Shown one piece after another: positions 36,161 to 44,597 of a DNA stretch of 64,000 nucleotides; positions within the stretch are counted from its first letter, which is position 1; every line of letters begins with the position of its first letter. Location: assembly GCF_031180965.1 (NCBI RefSeq), contig NZ_JAPSLH010000009.1:81605-145604 (forward strand). The letters are read 5' to 3'. The notes under the pieces are model-generated. The model had not been told where the DNA came from and ran no database searches. It worked only from the letters and a program-made list of their open reading frames with translations. The position numbers and the translations under genes are program-made. Origin of the DNA: Chelativorans sp. GTDB taxonomy: Bacteria; Pseudomonadota; Alphaproteobacteria; Rhizobiales; Rhizobiaceae.

Positions 36161-36994
36161 TCAGGTCTCGGCGGCCAGCATAGCATCGGCTACGCGGAGC
36201 GCATCCCTGTTCGCCGCCACATCGTGGACGCGGAAGATGGATGCCCCCTTCACGCGCAGAAGCGCGCTGGTGGCCGCCGTGGCGGCGTCCCGTTCGCCGA
36301 CCTCACGGCCGGTGAAATGGCCCAAGAAGCGCTTGCGCGAGGTGCCCACCGCCACCGGAAAACCGAGGCCGAGGAGCTCGGAAAACCGGGCCATGATCGC
36401 GATATTCTCTCCGGGGTCCTTGGCGAAGCCAAAGCCCGGATCCAGCACGATCTGCTCGTCCTTCACCCCAGCCTGGTGGACGATCTCCAACGAGCGGCGC
36501 AGGAAGAAGAACTGGTCGGCGATGACGTCGGGCAGCTTCTGCCGCTCCCGCCCGGTATGCATCAGCACCAGCCCTGCCCCGGTTTGCGCCGCCACGCGGG
36601 CGATGGCGGGGTCCTTCTGCGCCCCCCAGACATCATTGACAATATGGGCTCCGGCCTCCACCGCCAGGCGGGCCGTTTCGGCGCGGTAGGTATCGATGGA
36701 GAGGAGGATGTCTTCGGCCGCGAGGGCCTCGATCACCGGCAGGACACGGTCCTGCTCCTCGGCGGCATCGAGCGGTTCGGCTCCCGGCCGCGTCGACTCG
36801 CCGCCAACATCGATGATGGCCGCGCCCTCCGCCGCCAACCTCAGCGCGGCCTCTACCGCGGTTGCGGCCGAGCCGTAGCGGCCGCCATCGGAGAAACTGT
36901 CCGGAGTGACATTGAGCACGCCCATGATCAGCGCCTCGGCCCCCAGATCGAGCGTGCGTCCGTGAGCAAGTTTCCACTGTCGTGGCGGCGTCAT
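36161..36994 (-). CDS. folP: Dihydropteroate synthase
   Basis: A 277-residue TIM-barrel enzyme that joins the pterin pyrophosphate to p-aminobenzoate and is the target of sulfonamides. Signatures are IMGVLNVTPDSFSDGG, IIDVGGESTRPGA, VNDVWG, LDPGFGFAKD, GTSRKRFLG and RVHDV. Start 36994 (MTPPRQW) gives the normal length; an in-frame ATG 22 codons upstream is possible. It is the first gene of the fol operon and is divergent from the DUF922 gene. Confidence 0.95.
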   Translation of the reverse strand: MTPPRQWKLAHGRTLDLGAEALIMGVLNVTPDSFSDGGRYGSAATAVEAALRLAAEGAAIIDVGGESTRPGAEPLDAAEEQDRVLPVIEALAAEDILLSIDTYRAETARLAVEAGAHIVNDVWGAQKDPAIARVAAQTGAGLVLMHTGRERQKLPDVIADQFFFLRRSLEIVHQAGVKDEQIVLDPGFGFAKDPGENIAIMARFSELLGLGFPVAVGTSRKRFLGHFTGREVGERDAATAATSALLRVKGASIFRVHDVAANRDALRVADAMLAAET

Positions 36995-37178
36995 TCCCGG
37001 TTCGTCCGTTCCAGCTGCGCGTTCCGTTGTGCGGCGCCTCTCGGGTAAAATCAATTGCATTCAGAACCACGTGTAGGTTCCAATTTACCTGCGCCGCGCC
37101 GCCCGCTTATCGCAAAGCGCTTTTTCGTTGCGCGCGCCGCTTCCTTGGCGCAATCTCCCTCCGAGGCAGGAGAGCAAT

Positions 37179-37799
37179 ATGCGGCGCATTCTGGTATTTT
37201 TCCTTTGTCTAGCTGCGGCCCCTGCCACGGCCGCCACCATCTCCAAGACCTACAGCTACTTCCCGATTGGCGGAATGACGCTTCCCGAGATTGAGCGCCA
37301 GTTGGAAACGCGCGGGCCGAAGCTCGACAGCACCGGCCGCAGACATCCCGGCGCCACCAATATGGAGTTCACGTCACGCATAGATTACGGCCAGTCCGGC
37401 AGCCAGTGCCGGGTCGTCGATGCGCGCGTTTCGGTAAAGGCGAAGGTCATCCTGCCGCGGTGGCGCGACCGCCGCCGGGCGGAGACGGAGGTGCGCCTGA
37501 TCTGGGACACGCTGGCCGGCGACATCAAGCGCCACGAGGAAAGCCATCTGAGCATCGCCAAGAACCATGCGCGTCTGCTCGAGGACTCGCTCAAGGCACT
37601 GCCGCGGCGGCAGAACTGCCGCATCCTTGCGCAGGAGGCAGAGAAGACAACAGCACGCATCCTTGCCACGCATGATGCGGCGCAGGACGCCTTTGATCGC
37701 ATCGAAAGCATCAATTTCGAGAGCCGGATGATGCGTCTCCTGCGCTACCGGCTGGAGCGGGCAGAGGCGGCGCAACGCCGGGAGCAAGGAGCCCGTTAA
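37179..37799 (+). CDS. DUF922 family secreted putative zinc protease
   Basis: A 206-residue protein with a signal peptide (MRRILVFFLCLAAAPATAA, cleavage near residue 19). The DUF922 core has TKSYSYFPIGG-like strands (here KTYSYFPIGG), the ILPRWRD segment and HEESHLSIA, an HExxH-type metal site (about residue 117). DUF922 proteins are predicted periplasmic zinc-dependent proteases of unknown target. GGAGAG before ATG 37179 supports the start. The C-terminus is a charged helix. Confidence 0.85.
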   Translation: MRRILVFFLCLAAAPATAATISKTYSYFPIGGMTLPEIERQLETRGPKLDSTGRRHPGATNMEFTSRIDYGQSGSQCRVVDARVSVKAKVILPRWRDRRRAETEVRLIWDTLAGDIKRHEESHLSIAKNHARLLEDSLKALPRRQNCRILAQEAEKTTARILATHDAAQDAFDRIESINFESRMMRLLRYRLERAEAAQRREQGAR

Positions 37800-37820
37800 C
37801 GGTCGCAGGCGGCTTGCGCG

Positions 37821-38141
37821 CTATCCCTGCCGTTCCGGCACCCGCACGACAAGGCCGTCGAGTTCGTCGCGCACGCGGATCTGGCAGGAGAGGCGCGAGT
37901 TGGGGCGCACCTCATAGGCAAAATCCAGCATGTCCTCCTCCATGGCCTCGGGCGGGCCGACCACATCCGTCCACGCTTCGTCCACATAGACATGGCAGGT
38001 CGCGCAGGCGCAGGCCCCGCCGCACTCGGCCTCGATCCCAGGCACGCCGTTGCGCACGGCGTTCTCCATGACAGTGGAACCGTTCTCGGCGTCCACCTCG
38101 AACTCCGTGCCATCGAAGGCGATATAGGTGAGCTTGGTCAT
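37821..38141 (-). CDS. Adrenodoxin-type [2Fe-2S] ferredoxin
   Basis: A 106-residue ferredoxin. The cluster ligands are in [14 protein letters not shown] (C-x5-C-x2-C) and LSCQIRV (fourth Cys), the vertebrate-adrenodoxin/bacterial Fdx layout. It carries single electrons for cytochrome P450s, Fe-S assembly or similar partners. The gene follows the Hpt gene on the same strand after 85 bases and converges on the DUF922 gene. Confidence 0.93.
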   Translation of the reverse strand: MTKLTYIAFDGTEFEVDAENGSTVMENAVRNGVPGIEAECGGACACATCHVYVDEAWTDVVGPPEAMEEDMLDFAYEVRPNSRLSCQIRVRDELDGLVVRVPERQG

Positions 38142-38226
38142 TAACTGTCCGGGGATAGCACAGGGCGGGAGGAAAATGATTGCCGGAGATAGCGACTATG
38201 GCCGACGTGTCAACCGTCGGAGCCGC

Positions 38227-38568
38227 TCAGCCCATCTCGCGGGTGAGGAAGACCTGCACCTCTTCGACGAGGCGCGGAAGGCGGTCCGCCGCCGCCGAAT
38301 ATGGCGACGCCTCTAGCTCGGCCGCGCAGGCGGCGAGAGGAAAGGCGCCGACGGCCCGGGCGGAACCCACCAGCTGGTGGGCGAGGCTGCGGCGGGCTTC
38401 CCCGTCCAGCATATGAAGTTCGTCGCGGGCGGCGGTCGCCTGCACGAGGAACAGGTGCAGCACCTCGCGCTTCAGCCCCTCGTCGCCCAGGGTCTGCCGC
38501 GCAAGGTGGCTGAGATCGATCGGCGATACCTCTGGAAAACCGTCTTCTTGCCGCTCAAGCATGCCCAT
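38227..38568 (-). CDS. Stand-alone Hpt (histidine phosphotransfer) protein
   Basis: A 113-residue four-helix-bundle protein. The phosphorylatable His lies in AHQLVGSARAVGA (about residue 64), close to the H-x-L-K/V-G-S/A-x-x-x-G pattern of Hpt domains. It should relay phosphate between a hybrid kinase and a response regulator, neither of which is adjacent. It is divergent from the giant coiled-coil gene across a TTAA-rich 261-base region and is followed by the ferredoxin gene. A second in-frame ATG lies two codons later. Confidence 0.82.
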   Translation of the reverse strand: MGMLERQEDGFPEVSPIDLSHLARQTLGDEGLKREVLHLFLVQATAARDELHMLDGEARRSLAHQLVGSARAVGAFPLAACAAELEASPYSAAADRLPRLVEEVQVFLTREMG

Positions 38569-38606
38569 CCCTGCTATAGTGCCGCATTCTCACCACCTGG
38601 AGGCGG

Positions 38607-38621
38607 TTTAAGCGCAATTAA
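38607..38621. promoter_or_regulatory. Near-consensus CtrA box, site 1
   Basis: TTTA-N7-TTAACC, seven of eight bases matching the TTAA-N7-TTAA CtrA consensus. It lies 39-53 bases upstream of the Hpt start in the divergent promoter region. Confidence 0.45.
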
Positions 38622-38681
38622 CCCGTGTGGACAAGCCGTTAATCGCGGGGCCGAAAAGTTCGCGTTTCGCCGAGCGTAGCG

Positions 38682-38696
38682 TTAACCTTATGTTTA
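38682..38696. promoter_or_regulatory. Near-consensus CtrA box, site 2
   Basis: TTAACCT ... TTTA, that is TTAA-N7-TTTA with seven of eight consensus bases, about 135 bases upstream of the giant coiled-coil gene. Further TTAA words occur at 38639-38642 and 38727-38730. Confidence 0.45.
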
Positions 38697-38829
38697 AACT
38701 TCTAGGCATCGGCGATAAAACGTATTTTAATCACCAGAGTGTGCCACTACGATACGGGTGGCGGGGTATGGGCGTAAACGGGTCACAGGGATCCCATTCC
38801 GGGATGCCAAAGTTCAAGAGTAAGGCGGC

Positions 38830-41800
38830 ATGGCGCGCAACGTAACGACCAAGAAAACGTCTGCGGACGATTTTGCGAGGGAATTGGAGGAAGCGCTCGA
38901 GATCGAGACGGCCTCCTTCGCGGTCGAGGGGAGCGACCTCGACATCGCCGCCTCCATGGAGGAGCTGGAGGCCCAGATCACCCTCGCAGCCGAGGAGCTC
39001 GCCCGGGAAAGCCGGGGCGATGAGTCCGCTTCGGAGGAGCCGGTTGAAGAGGCGCGGGATGACCTCGAGCCGGCCGAGAATCTCGAAATTTCCGAGCCGC
39101 CGCATGAAGCTGCAGCGGCCGAACTTGAAGCGGACGCTGAGCCGGAGCTCGAGCAGCCGTCGGCCGAGGCGCCCGTGGCGGGCGAGCTGCGCCGGCGCGC
39201 CGAGCCGCAGCCTGCCTCTTCCACTCCCCTACTCCTGCCCGCCAATGACGACAAGCAAAGCGAATACCAGCGCTTTGCGCACAAATTCGATCAGCGCGCG
39301 CCGCGCACCGCCTATTGGATCGCGGCTGCCCTGTCTGTCGCCTGGCTGGCTCTTGGCGCCCTCTTCGCCCATCTCCTGTATGGCCCCCAGATCTGGCAGA
39401 TCCGCTCGCTGGACGGCCTCGTCGCGGCGCCCTACGCCATTGCCCTTGCCGTCGCCGTGATCATGCCGATCGTGCTCCTTTGGGGCTTTGCGGTGATGAT
39501 CCGCCGTGCCCAGGAGATGCGGCTTGCCGCCCGGCAGATGGCGGAGATCGCCTTCCGCCTCTCGGAGCCGGAGAACATCGCCCAGGAGCGCGTGATGATG
39601 GTGGGTCAGGCCATCCGCCGCGAAGTCCAGGCCATGGGCGACGGCATCGAGCGCACGCTTGCGCGGGCGGTCGAGCTAGAGGCGCTGGTCCATACGGAAG
39701 TGAACGAGCTGGAACGCGCCTATTCGGAGAACGAAGCGCGCATCCGCCTGCTGGTCGACAGCCTGGGGAGCGAACGCGAAGGAATCGTCAGCCATGCGGA
39801 GCGCGTCCGGGCTTCCATTTCCGGCGCCCATGAAATCCTCCGCGAGGAGCTGAACTCGGCCGGCGAGCAGATCCGCCTGGGCGTCGACGGAGCCGCGCAG
39901 AGACTGGTGACGATCCTCGGCCAGTCCGGCGAGGTGTTCACCCAGCGTCTGAACACGGCGGGTGAGACGATTACACGCGCCCTCGACGAGCGGACGGAGA
40001 ACCTGTCGCACCGCCTCGCCAACTCCAGCGAGACCCTCGCCGGTTTGCTTGACTCCAGGATCACTGCGCTCGGCAATTCGAGCGAGGCTTTCATCGAACG
40101 CATCAGCGCCTCGAGCGAGTCAGTGAGGCACCTGCTCGACGAGCGGTCCGACATGCTCTCCCGCCAGATCACCACCTCGGGCAGCGGCATCGCCGAGCTC
40201 CTCGACACGCGCATCGCCACCCTCACCGAGCGCACCGAGCAGGCCACACGCGACATCCAGGAGGTGTTCGACGGCCGCGCGGCCAACTTTATCTCCTCGG
40301 TCGGCAGCGCCTCCGATCAGCTGAACACGCTGTTCGCCAACCGCTTGAGCGAGATCGAACACACGCTGTCGGAACGCGGCCAGACGCTCCTGTCGGAGTT
40401 CTCTACCCGGGCGCAGGCGCTCGATACCGGCATCGAGCGCCTGGAATCGGCCCTGGAGGCCCGTGCGCGCCACATCAACGAGGCCCTGGTGGAACGCACC
40501 CGCGACATCGCGGAAACCTTCGCGCGCGGCAAGCAGGACGTCTTTTCCGCGATCGAGACCGGCAGGGGCGCGATCGAAGGGGAGCTTTCGGACCTCGTCG
40601 CCTCCACTTCCGTCATGCTCGAGGGCAAGGCCGAAGAATTTGCAGCTCGGCTGCGGGATGGCCAGGTCGCCCTCAATGCTCGGCTCGATAGCGGCCTTGG
40701 CCAGTTCGAGTCCGTGCAGGCGCGCATGGATGACGCGGTGCAACGGCAGATCGGCGTTTTCACGGAAAATCAGGACCGCCTGGCCGCCCTGCTGCAGAAT
40801 GACATCAGCAAGCTCAACGAGATCCATGCCAGCTTCGAGGACCGCATCGAAGGCCAGATCGAGAAGCTGCTGGAGACCCGCGCAAGCTTCTCGGCGGCCA
40901 TCGAGGACGACATTGCCAGGATCGTCGAGCGCCGTGACGACCTGACGGCCGCCATCCGCGGCGACATCGACCACGTGAACAACATGTTCGCCGCTCATAC
41001 GAATATCATCGAGGAACGTACGCGGACCATGGAGAAAGCGCTCTCCATCGGCGTGGACAATGTGCGCCACACTCTGGAGAACAGCGCCATTGTCGTTGCC
41101 GGCGCGCTGCGCGACAAGGTGACGGAAGCCACCTCCTCGCTGAGCAGCGAGACGGCGAGGATGCTTGACGGCATTGATCAGCGTATCGCGGCTCGTGTCG
41201 AAAGCACCGCCCGCACCTTCGGCGAGCATGTGGACCAGATCGACCGCACCTTCGACGGCGCAGCGGAACGAATCTCCCTTCGTGGCGAACTCGTCGCCCG
41301 CACGCTGGGCGAACAGGTCGAGCAGATCGACGGCATCTTCGACGGCGCCGCCGAGCGTGCTGCCGGGCGCGTCGACACCGTCGCCCAAAACCTTGCCCGC
41401 ACCCTCGATGGTGCGGCCGAGCGTGCCGCCGGACGCGTCGATGTGGTCGCCCGCACGTTGGGTGAGCAGCTCGAGCAGATCGACGGCATCTTCGACGGCG
41501 CCGCCGAGCGTGCTGCCGGGCGCGTCGACACCGTCGCCCAAAACCTTGCCCGCACCCTTGATGGCGCGGCGGAGCGTGCCGCCGGACGCGTCGATGTGGT
41601 TGCCCAAACCCTGGGTGAGCAGATCGAGCAGATCAACGGCATCTTCGACGGCGCAGCGCAACGGGTCGCCGGGCGCGTCGATATGGTCGCCCGCACCCTC
41701 GGCGAAAAAGTCGAGCAGATCGACGGCATCCTGGACGGCGCCGTCGAGCGCGCCGCCGGGAGGATCGAGACCGTATCGCAGGGCCTCGCCCGTCAGGTGG

Positions 41801-44445
41801 ATCGGATCGATTTCACCCTTGATGGCGCGGCGGAGCGCGCCGCGGGACGCATCGAGAACGTTGCCCGGACGCTGGGTGAGCATGTTGAACAGATCGACGG
41901 CATCTTCGACGGGGCCGCGGAACGCGCCGCAGGCCGTGTCGAGCTGGTCGCACAGAACCTTGTCGAGCAAGTCAGCCAGATCGACCGCACGCTGGATGGC
42001 GCCGCCGACCGCGTAGCGGGACGTGTCGAGATCGTTGCCCACAGGCTCGGCGAGCGCATGGAGCAGATCGACGGCATCTTCGACGGGGCGGCCGACCGCG
42101 CCGCCGGACGCGTCGAGCTCGTCGCCCGCAATCTGGCCGAGCAGGTGGACCAGATCGACAGGACGTTCGACGGCGCAGCAGATCGCATCACCGGGCGCGT
42201 CGAAAGCACGGCGCATCTTTTGAGCGGGCATGTGGAAAATATCGACCGCGCGTTTGAAGGTGCAGCGCAGCGCATCCTTGAGCGGACCGACGGGTTCCAG
42301 CGCGGCTTCGAGGAGATCGACCAGCGCATGGTCACGCGCATCTCCGAGGTCTCGGCAGTGCTTTCCCACCGGGCCGAGTCCGTTGCCCGCGCCTTCGAGA
42401 ATGTGGACGAGCGGATCGTTGCCCGTACCGACCAGACCGCGGCGGAGCTGAATGCCCGTGCGGCGGCGATTGCCGAACGGCTGGGCGAGATCGAGAACCG
42501 GCTGAAATCCACCGCCGGCTCCAGCGCCTCGGCCATCATCGGCGGCATGATCGAGGTGGAGAGGCGGCTCGGCGAAAGCGTGAACCGCACCCGCGAAACG
42601 CTTCAGGAAGGCATCGGCGGGGCCGAGGAGCAGCTGAGGACCACCGCCGAGCAGGCAGCGCAGCATGTGAGCCAGCAGCTCGCACGCACGCAGGCCGACC
42701 TGGTCTCGACGGCTGACACGATTGGCCAGACCTTCGCGACCATCAACGAGCACATCTCGCGCCGCACCGGCGAGACTGTGCGCACCCTCGACGAGCGGAC
42801 GCGCGAATTCAATACGGTCCTTGCGAACCGGACCTCCGAGATCGCGCGCATCCTGGACGAGACCGCCCGGCCGCTCGTCGAGCGCTTCGAGGCGAGCGGG
42901 GGCGAGCTGCAGCAGGAGATCGAGGCCATCGCGCGCCAGACCGCCGAGCGGCTGCGGCAAGAGAACGCCGCCCTCGTCAACGCGCTCGCGAACCGCACCG
43001 CCGAAACGCTCGGCGCCATGGAGCGGGCCCGCGGCAGCCTTGTCGGCGAGGTGGGCGAACTGCTCGGCCAGCTGGATTCCTCCGGCGACCGGCTGGGGCA
43101 GCTGGTTCACACGGCTGCGGAGAACCTGTCGCAGCTCGACCAGAGGCTCACCACGACCACCGAGGAATTCGCCCGCAACACGGAAAAAGCGGCCGAGACC
43201 TTCGCCAATTCGGCGAATCTCATCAACGCCAATTCCGGGCGCCTCGCCGACTTCTCCGAACGCACACTGCGCGAGATCTCGGCCATCACCAGTCGCTTCG
43301 AGGATCACAGCCGCCTGCTCGAAAACGCCTCGCAGCTCCTGGAGCGCGCGCAGGCGAGCCTCGGCGCAACGATGGAAGGACGCCAGCAGGCCCTCAGCGA
43401 ACTCGCCAACGGCCTCGTGGAAAAGTCCGAGCGCGTCGAAGAGATCATGCGGTCCCTGGAGCACCTGGTCGAAGGAGCGCTGGAAGCGGCCGAGGGACGG
43501 ACCCGCAAATCTGTCGATGCGATCCGCGGCTCTATCAACGAGGTCGTCGACGCGGCGACGAACCGCTTCGCCGGCGCGACGGAGGAACTCCGCCGCACCG
43601 CAAACGAGATCCGCGCGGAGATCGAGGCGACGCGCGCGGATATGAAGCGCGGTATCGTGGAGCTGCCCGAGGAAGCCAAGCAGTCCACCTCCGCCATGCG
43701 GAGGGCCATAACGGAACAGATTAACGCCCTGAAGGAACTCTCTGACATTGTTGCGAAATCCGGTCGTCTGCATGACGTGGGCACCAGCATCCGTCCCGCC
43801 GAACCGGCACCGGCTCCCGAACGGCCGCGGCCAGCCGCTCCGCCCCTCGCGCCAGTGACTTCCGCGCCGCCCGCGCCGGTCCTGTCGCGCGTCATCGAGA
43901 AGGCGCATGTCGAACCGGCACCGCAGCCCGCCCGGCCGGCGGCGCCCCAGCGGCCCGCCCCCGCGCGCGAAGCGTTGCAACCTGCCGCGCCGGCGAACGG
44001 CGGCAATACGGGCGGCTGGATCCGAGACCTCCTGCGCAGCGCCTCGCGCGCCGAGGAGCAGGCGGAGACGCCTCCCACCGGCGGCGATCGGTCGGCGCTC
44101 CATATGGTGGAATCGCTGAACTCGCTCTCGGTCGACATCGCCCGCGCCATCGACCACGAGGCTTCGGTCGAGCTTTGGGAGCGGTATCGCCGCGGCGAGC
44201 GCAATGTCTTCACCCGCAGGCTCTATACCCTGAAGGGCCAGCAGACCTTCGACGAGATCCAGCGCAAGTACCGGTCCGACGCCGAGTTCCGCAGGGCCGT
44301 GGACCAGTATTGCCGCGATTTCGAGAAGCTGCTCGCCGATGTTGCGCAGTCCGACCGCGACAACATCATGAGCCAGACCTACCTCACTTCCGATACCGGC
44401 AAGGTCTACACCATGCTGGCGCATGCGAGCGGCCGGTTGCGCTGA
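38830..44445 (+). CDS. Giant membrane-anchored coiled-coil protein with 29-residue tandem repeats
   Basis: An 1871-residue protein. A Glu-rich cytoplasmic N-terminus (1-155) is followed by two membrane segments (about 161-186 and 200-225). Then come about 1400 residues of almost unbroken predicted coiled coil rich in Glu, Arg, Ala and Leu. Residues 794-1156 are 13 tandem repeats of the form A-R-T-L-G-E-Q-V-E-Q-I-D-G-I-F-D-G-A-A-E (first 20 of 29). A Pro/Ala-rich linker (about 1655-1745) leads to a C-terminal domain of about 120 residues (SLNSLSVDIARAIDHEASV, WERYRRGERNVFTRRLYT) that looks globular. Proteins of this kind are sometimes named kinesin-like or apolipoprotein-like in rhizobia from coiled-coil matches alone, and their function is unknown. 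The topology puts the rod and C-terminal domain in the cytoplasm. Position next to an Hpt gene and CtrA-like boxes hints at a cell-cycle or envelope-organising role. Confidence 0.85.
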   Translation: MARNVTTKKTSADDFARELEEALEIETASFAVEGSDLDIAASMEELEAQITLAAEELARESRGDESASEEPVEEARDDLEPAENLEISEPPHEAAAAELEADAEPELEQPSAEAPVAGELRRRAEPQPASSTPLLLPANDDKQSEYQRFAHKFDQRAPRTAYWIAAALSVAWLALGALFAHLLYGPQIWQIRSLDGLVAAPYAIALAVAVIMPIVLLWGFAVMIRRAQEMRLAARQMAEIAFRLSEPENIAQERVMMVGQAIRREVQAMGDGIERTLARAVELEALVHTEVNELERAYSENEARIRLLVDSLGSEREGIVSHAERVRASISGAHEILREELNSAGEQIRLGVDGAAQRLVTILGQSGEVFTQRLNTAGETITRALDERTENLSHRLANSSETLAGLLDSRITALGNSSEAFIERISASSESVRHLLDERSDMLSRQITTSGSGIAELLDTRIATLTERTEQATRDIQEVFDGRAANFISSVGSASDQLNTLFANRLSEIEHTLSERGQTLLSEFSTRAQALDTGIERLESALEARARHINEALVERTRDIAETFARGKQDVFSAIETGRGAIEGELSDLVASTSVMLEGKAEEFAARLRDGQVALNARLDSGLGQFESVQARMDDAVQRQIGVFTENQDRLAALLQNDISKLNEIHASFEDRIEGQIEKLLETRASFSAAIEDDIARIVERRDDLTAAIRGDIDHVNNMFAAHTNIIEERTRTMEKALSIGVDNVRHTLENSAIVVAGALRDKVTEATSSLSSETARMLDGIDQRIAARVESTARTFGEHVDQIDRTFDGAAERISLRGELVARTLGEQVEQIDGIFDGAAERAAGRVDTVAQNLARTLDGAAERAAGRVDVVARTLGEQLEQIDGIFDGAAERAAGRVDTVAQNLARTLDGAAERAAGRVDVVAQTLGEQIEQINGIFDGAAQRVAGRVDMVARTLGEKVEQIDGILDGAVERAAGRIETVSQGLARQVDRIDFTLDGAAERAAGRIENVARTLGEHVEQIDGIFDGAAERAAGRVELVAQNLVEQVSQIDRTLDGAADRVAGRVEIVAHRLGERMEQIDGIFDGAADRAAGRVELVARNLAEQVDQIDRTFDGAADRITGRVESTAHLLSGHVENIDRAFEGAAQRILERTDGFQRGFEEIDQRMVTRISEVSAVLSHRAESVARAFENVDERIVARTDQTAAELNARAAAIAERLGEIENRLKSTAGSSASAIIGGMIEVERRLGESVNRTRETLQEGIGGAEEQLRTTAEQAAQHVSQQLARTQADLVSTADTIGQTFATINEHISRRTGETVRTLDERTREFNTVLANRTSEIARILDETARPLVERFEASGGELQQEIEAIARQTAERLRQENAALVNALANRTAETLGAMERARGSLVGEVGELLGQLDSSGDRLGQLVHTAAENLSQLDQRLTTTTEEFARNTEKAAETFANSANLINANSGRLADFSERTLREISAITSRFEDHSRLLENASQLLERAQASLGATMEGRQQALSELANGLVEKSERVEEIMRSLEHLVEGALEAAEGRTRKSVDAIRGSINEVVDAATNRFAGATEELRRTANEIRAEIEATRADMKRGIVELPEEAKQSTSAMRRAITEQINALKELSDIVAKSGRLHDVGTSIRPAEPAPAPERPRPAAPPLAPVTSAPPAPVLSRVIEKAHVEPAPQPARPAAPQRPAPAREALQPAAPANGGNTGGWIRDLLRSASRAEEQAETPPTGGDRSALHMVESLNSLSVDIARAIDHEASVELWERYRRGERNVFTRRLYTLKGQQTFDEIQRKYRSDAEFRRAVDQYCRDFEKLLADVAQSDRDNIMSQTYLTSDTGKVYTMLAHASGRLR
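41209..42297 (+). repeat. Thirteen in-frame 87/66-bp repeats in the giant coiled-coil gene
   Basis: Eleven units encode 29 residues and two (units 3 and 5) encode 22 residues, for 363 codons in total. The short units lack exactly seven residues, one heptad, at the same place. Units 2+3 and 4+5 form a 51-codon duplication: bases 41318-41405 are identical to 41471-41558 (88 of 88), with only scattered changes afterwards. Later units are more diverged, so the array is old with a recent local duplication. Confidence 0.9.
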
Positions 44446-44480
44446 GTTCGGCGCAGCAGCAGAGAGCAGGACCCCGCTTG

Positions 44481-44505
44481 TGAAAACCCGGCTTCGGCCG
44501 GGTTT
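44481..44505 (+). terminator. Rho-independent terminator of the giant coiled-coil gene
   Basis: AAAACCCGGC and GCCGGGTTTT form a 10-bp stem closed by a stable TTCG tetraloop and followed by a further T and G. It ends 60 bases past the stop codon. Confidence 0.95.
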
Positions 44506-44533
44506 TTGTTGGTAAGTATTTCCTGCCTCCGGC

Positions 44534-44547
44534 TGCAAGCGCTTGCA
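44534..44547. promoter_or_regulatory. 14-bp perfect palindrome upstream of luxR-type gene
   Basis: TGCAAGCGCTTGCA is a perfect palindrome 50 bases upstream of the regulator's ATG and 28 bases past the preceding terminator. It fits the general TGNAANCGNTTNCA shape of LacI-type operators and could also be a lux-box-like site for autoregulation. Confidence 0.5.
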
Positions 44548-44597
44548 ATCTGCCACTTTGCCGAGCATTCTCGAAATGGGACGGAGGGCGGATCCGT

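Noticed and set aside
41209..42297. A CRISPR-like array suggested by regularly spaced direct repeats
   Set aside because: The repeats are in frame, have no unique spacers, and encode a continuous coiled coil.
40120..44568. A 1482-codon open frame antisense to the giant coiled-coil gene
   Set aside because: It is a mirror of the GC-rich third positions and repeated codons of the sense gene. It has no ribosome-binding site, no family features, and its repeats simply mirror the sense repeats.
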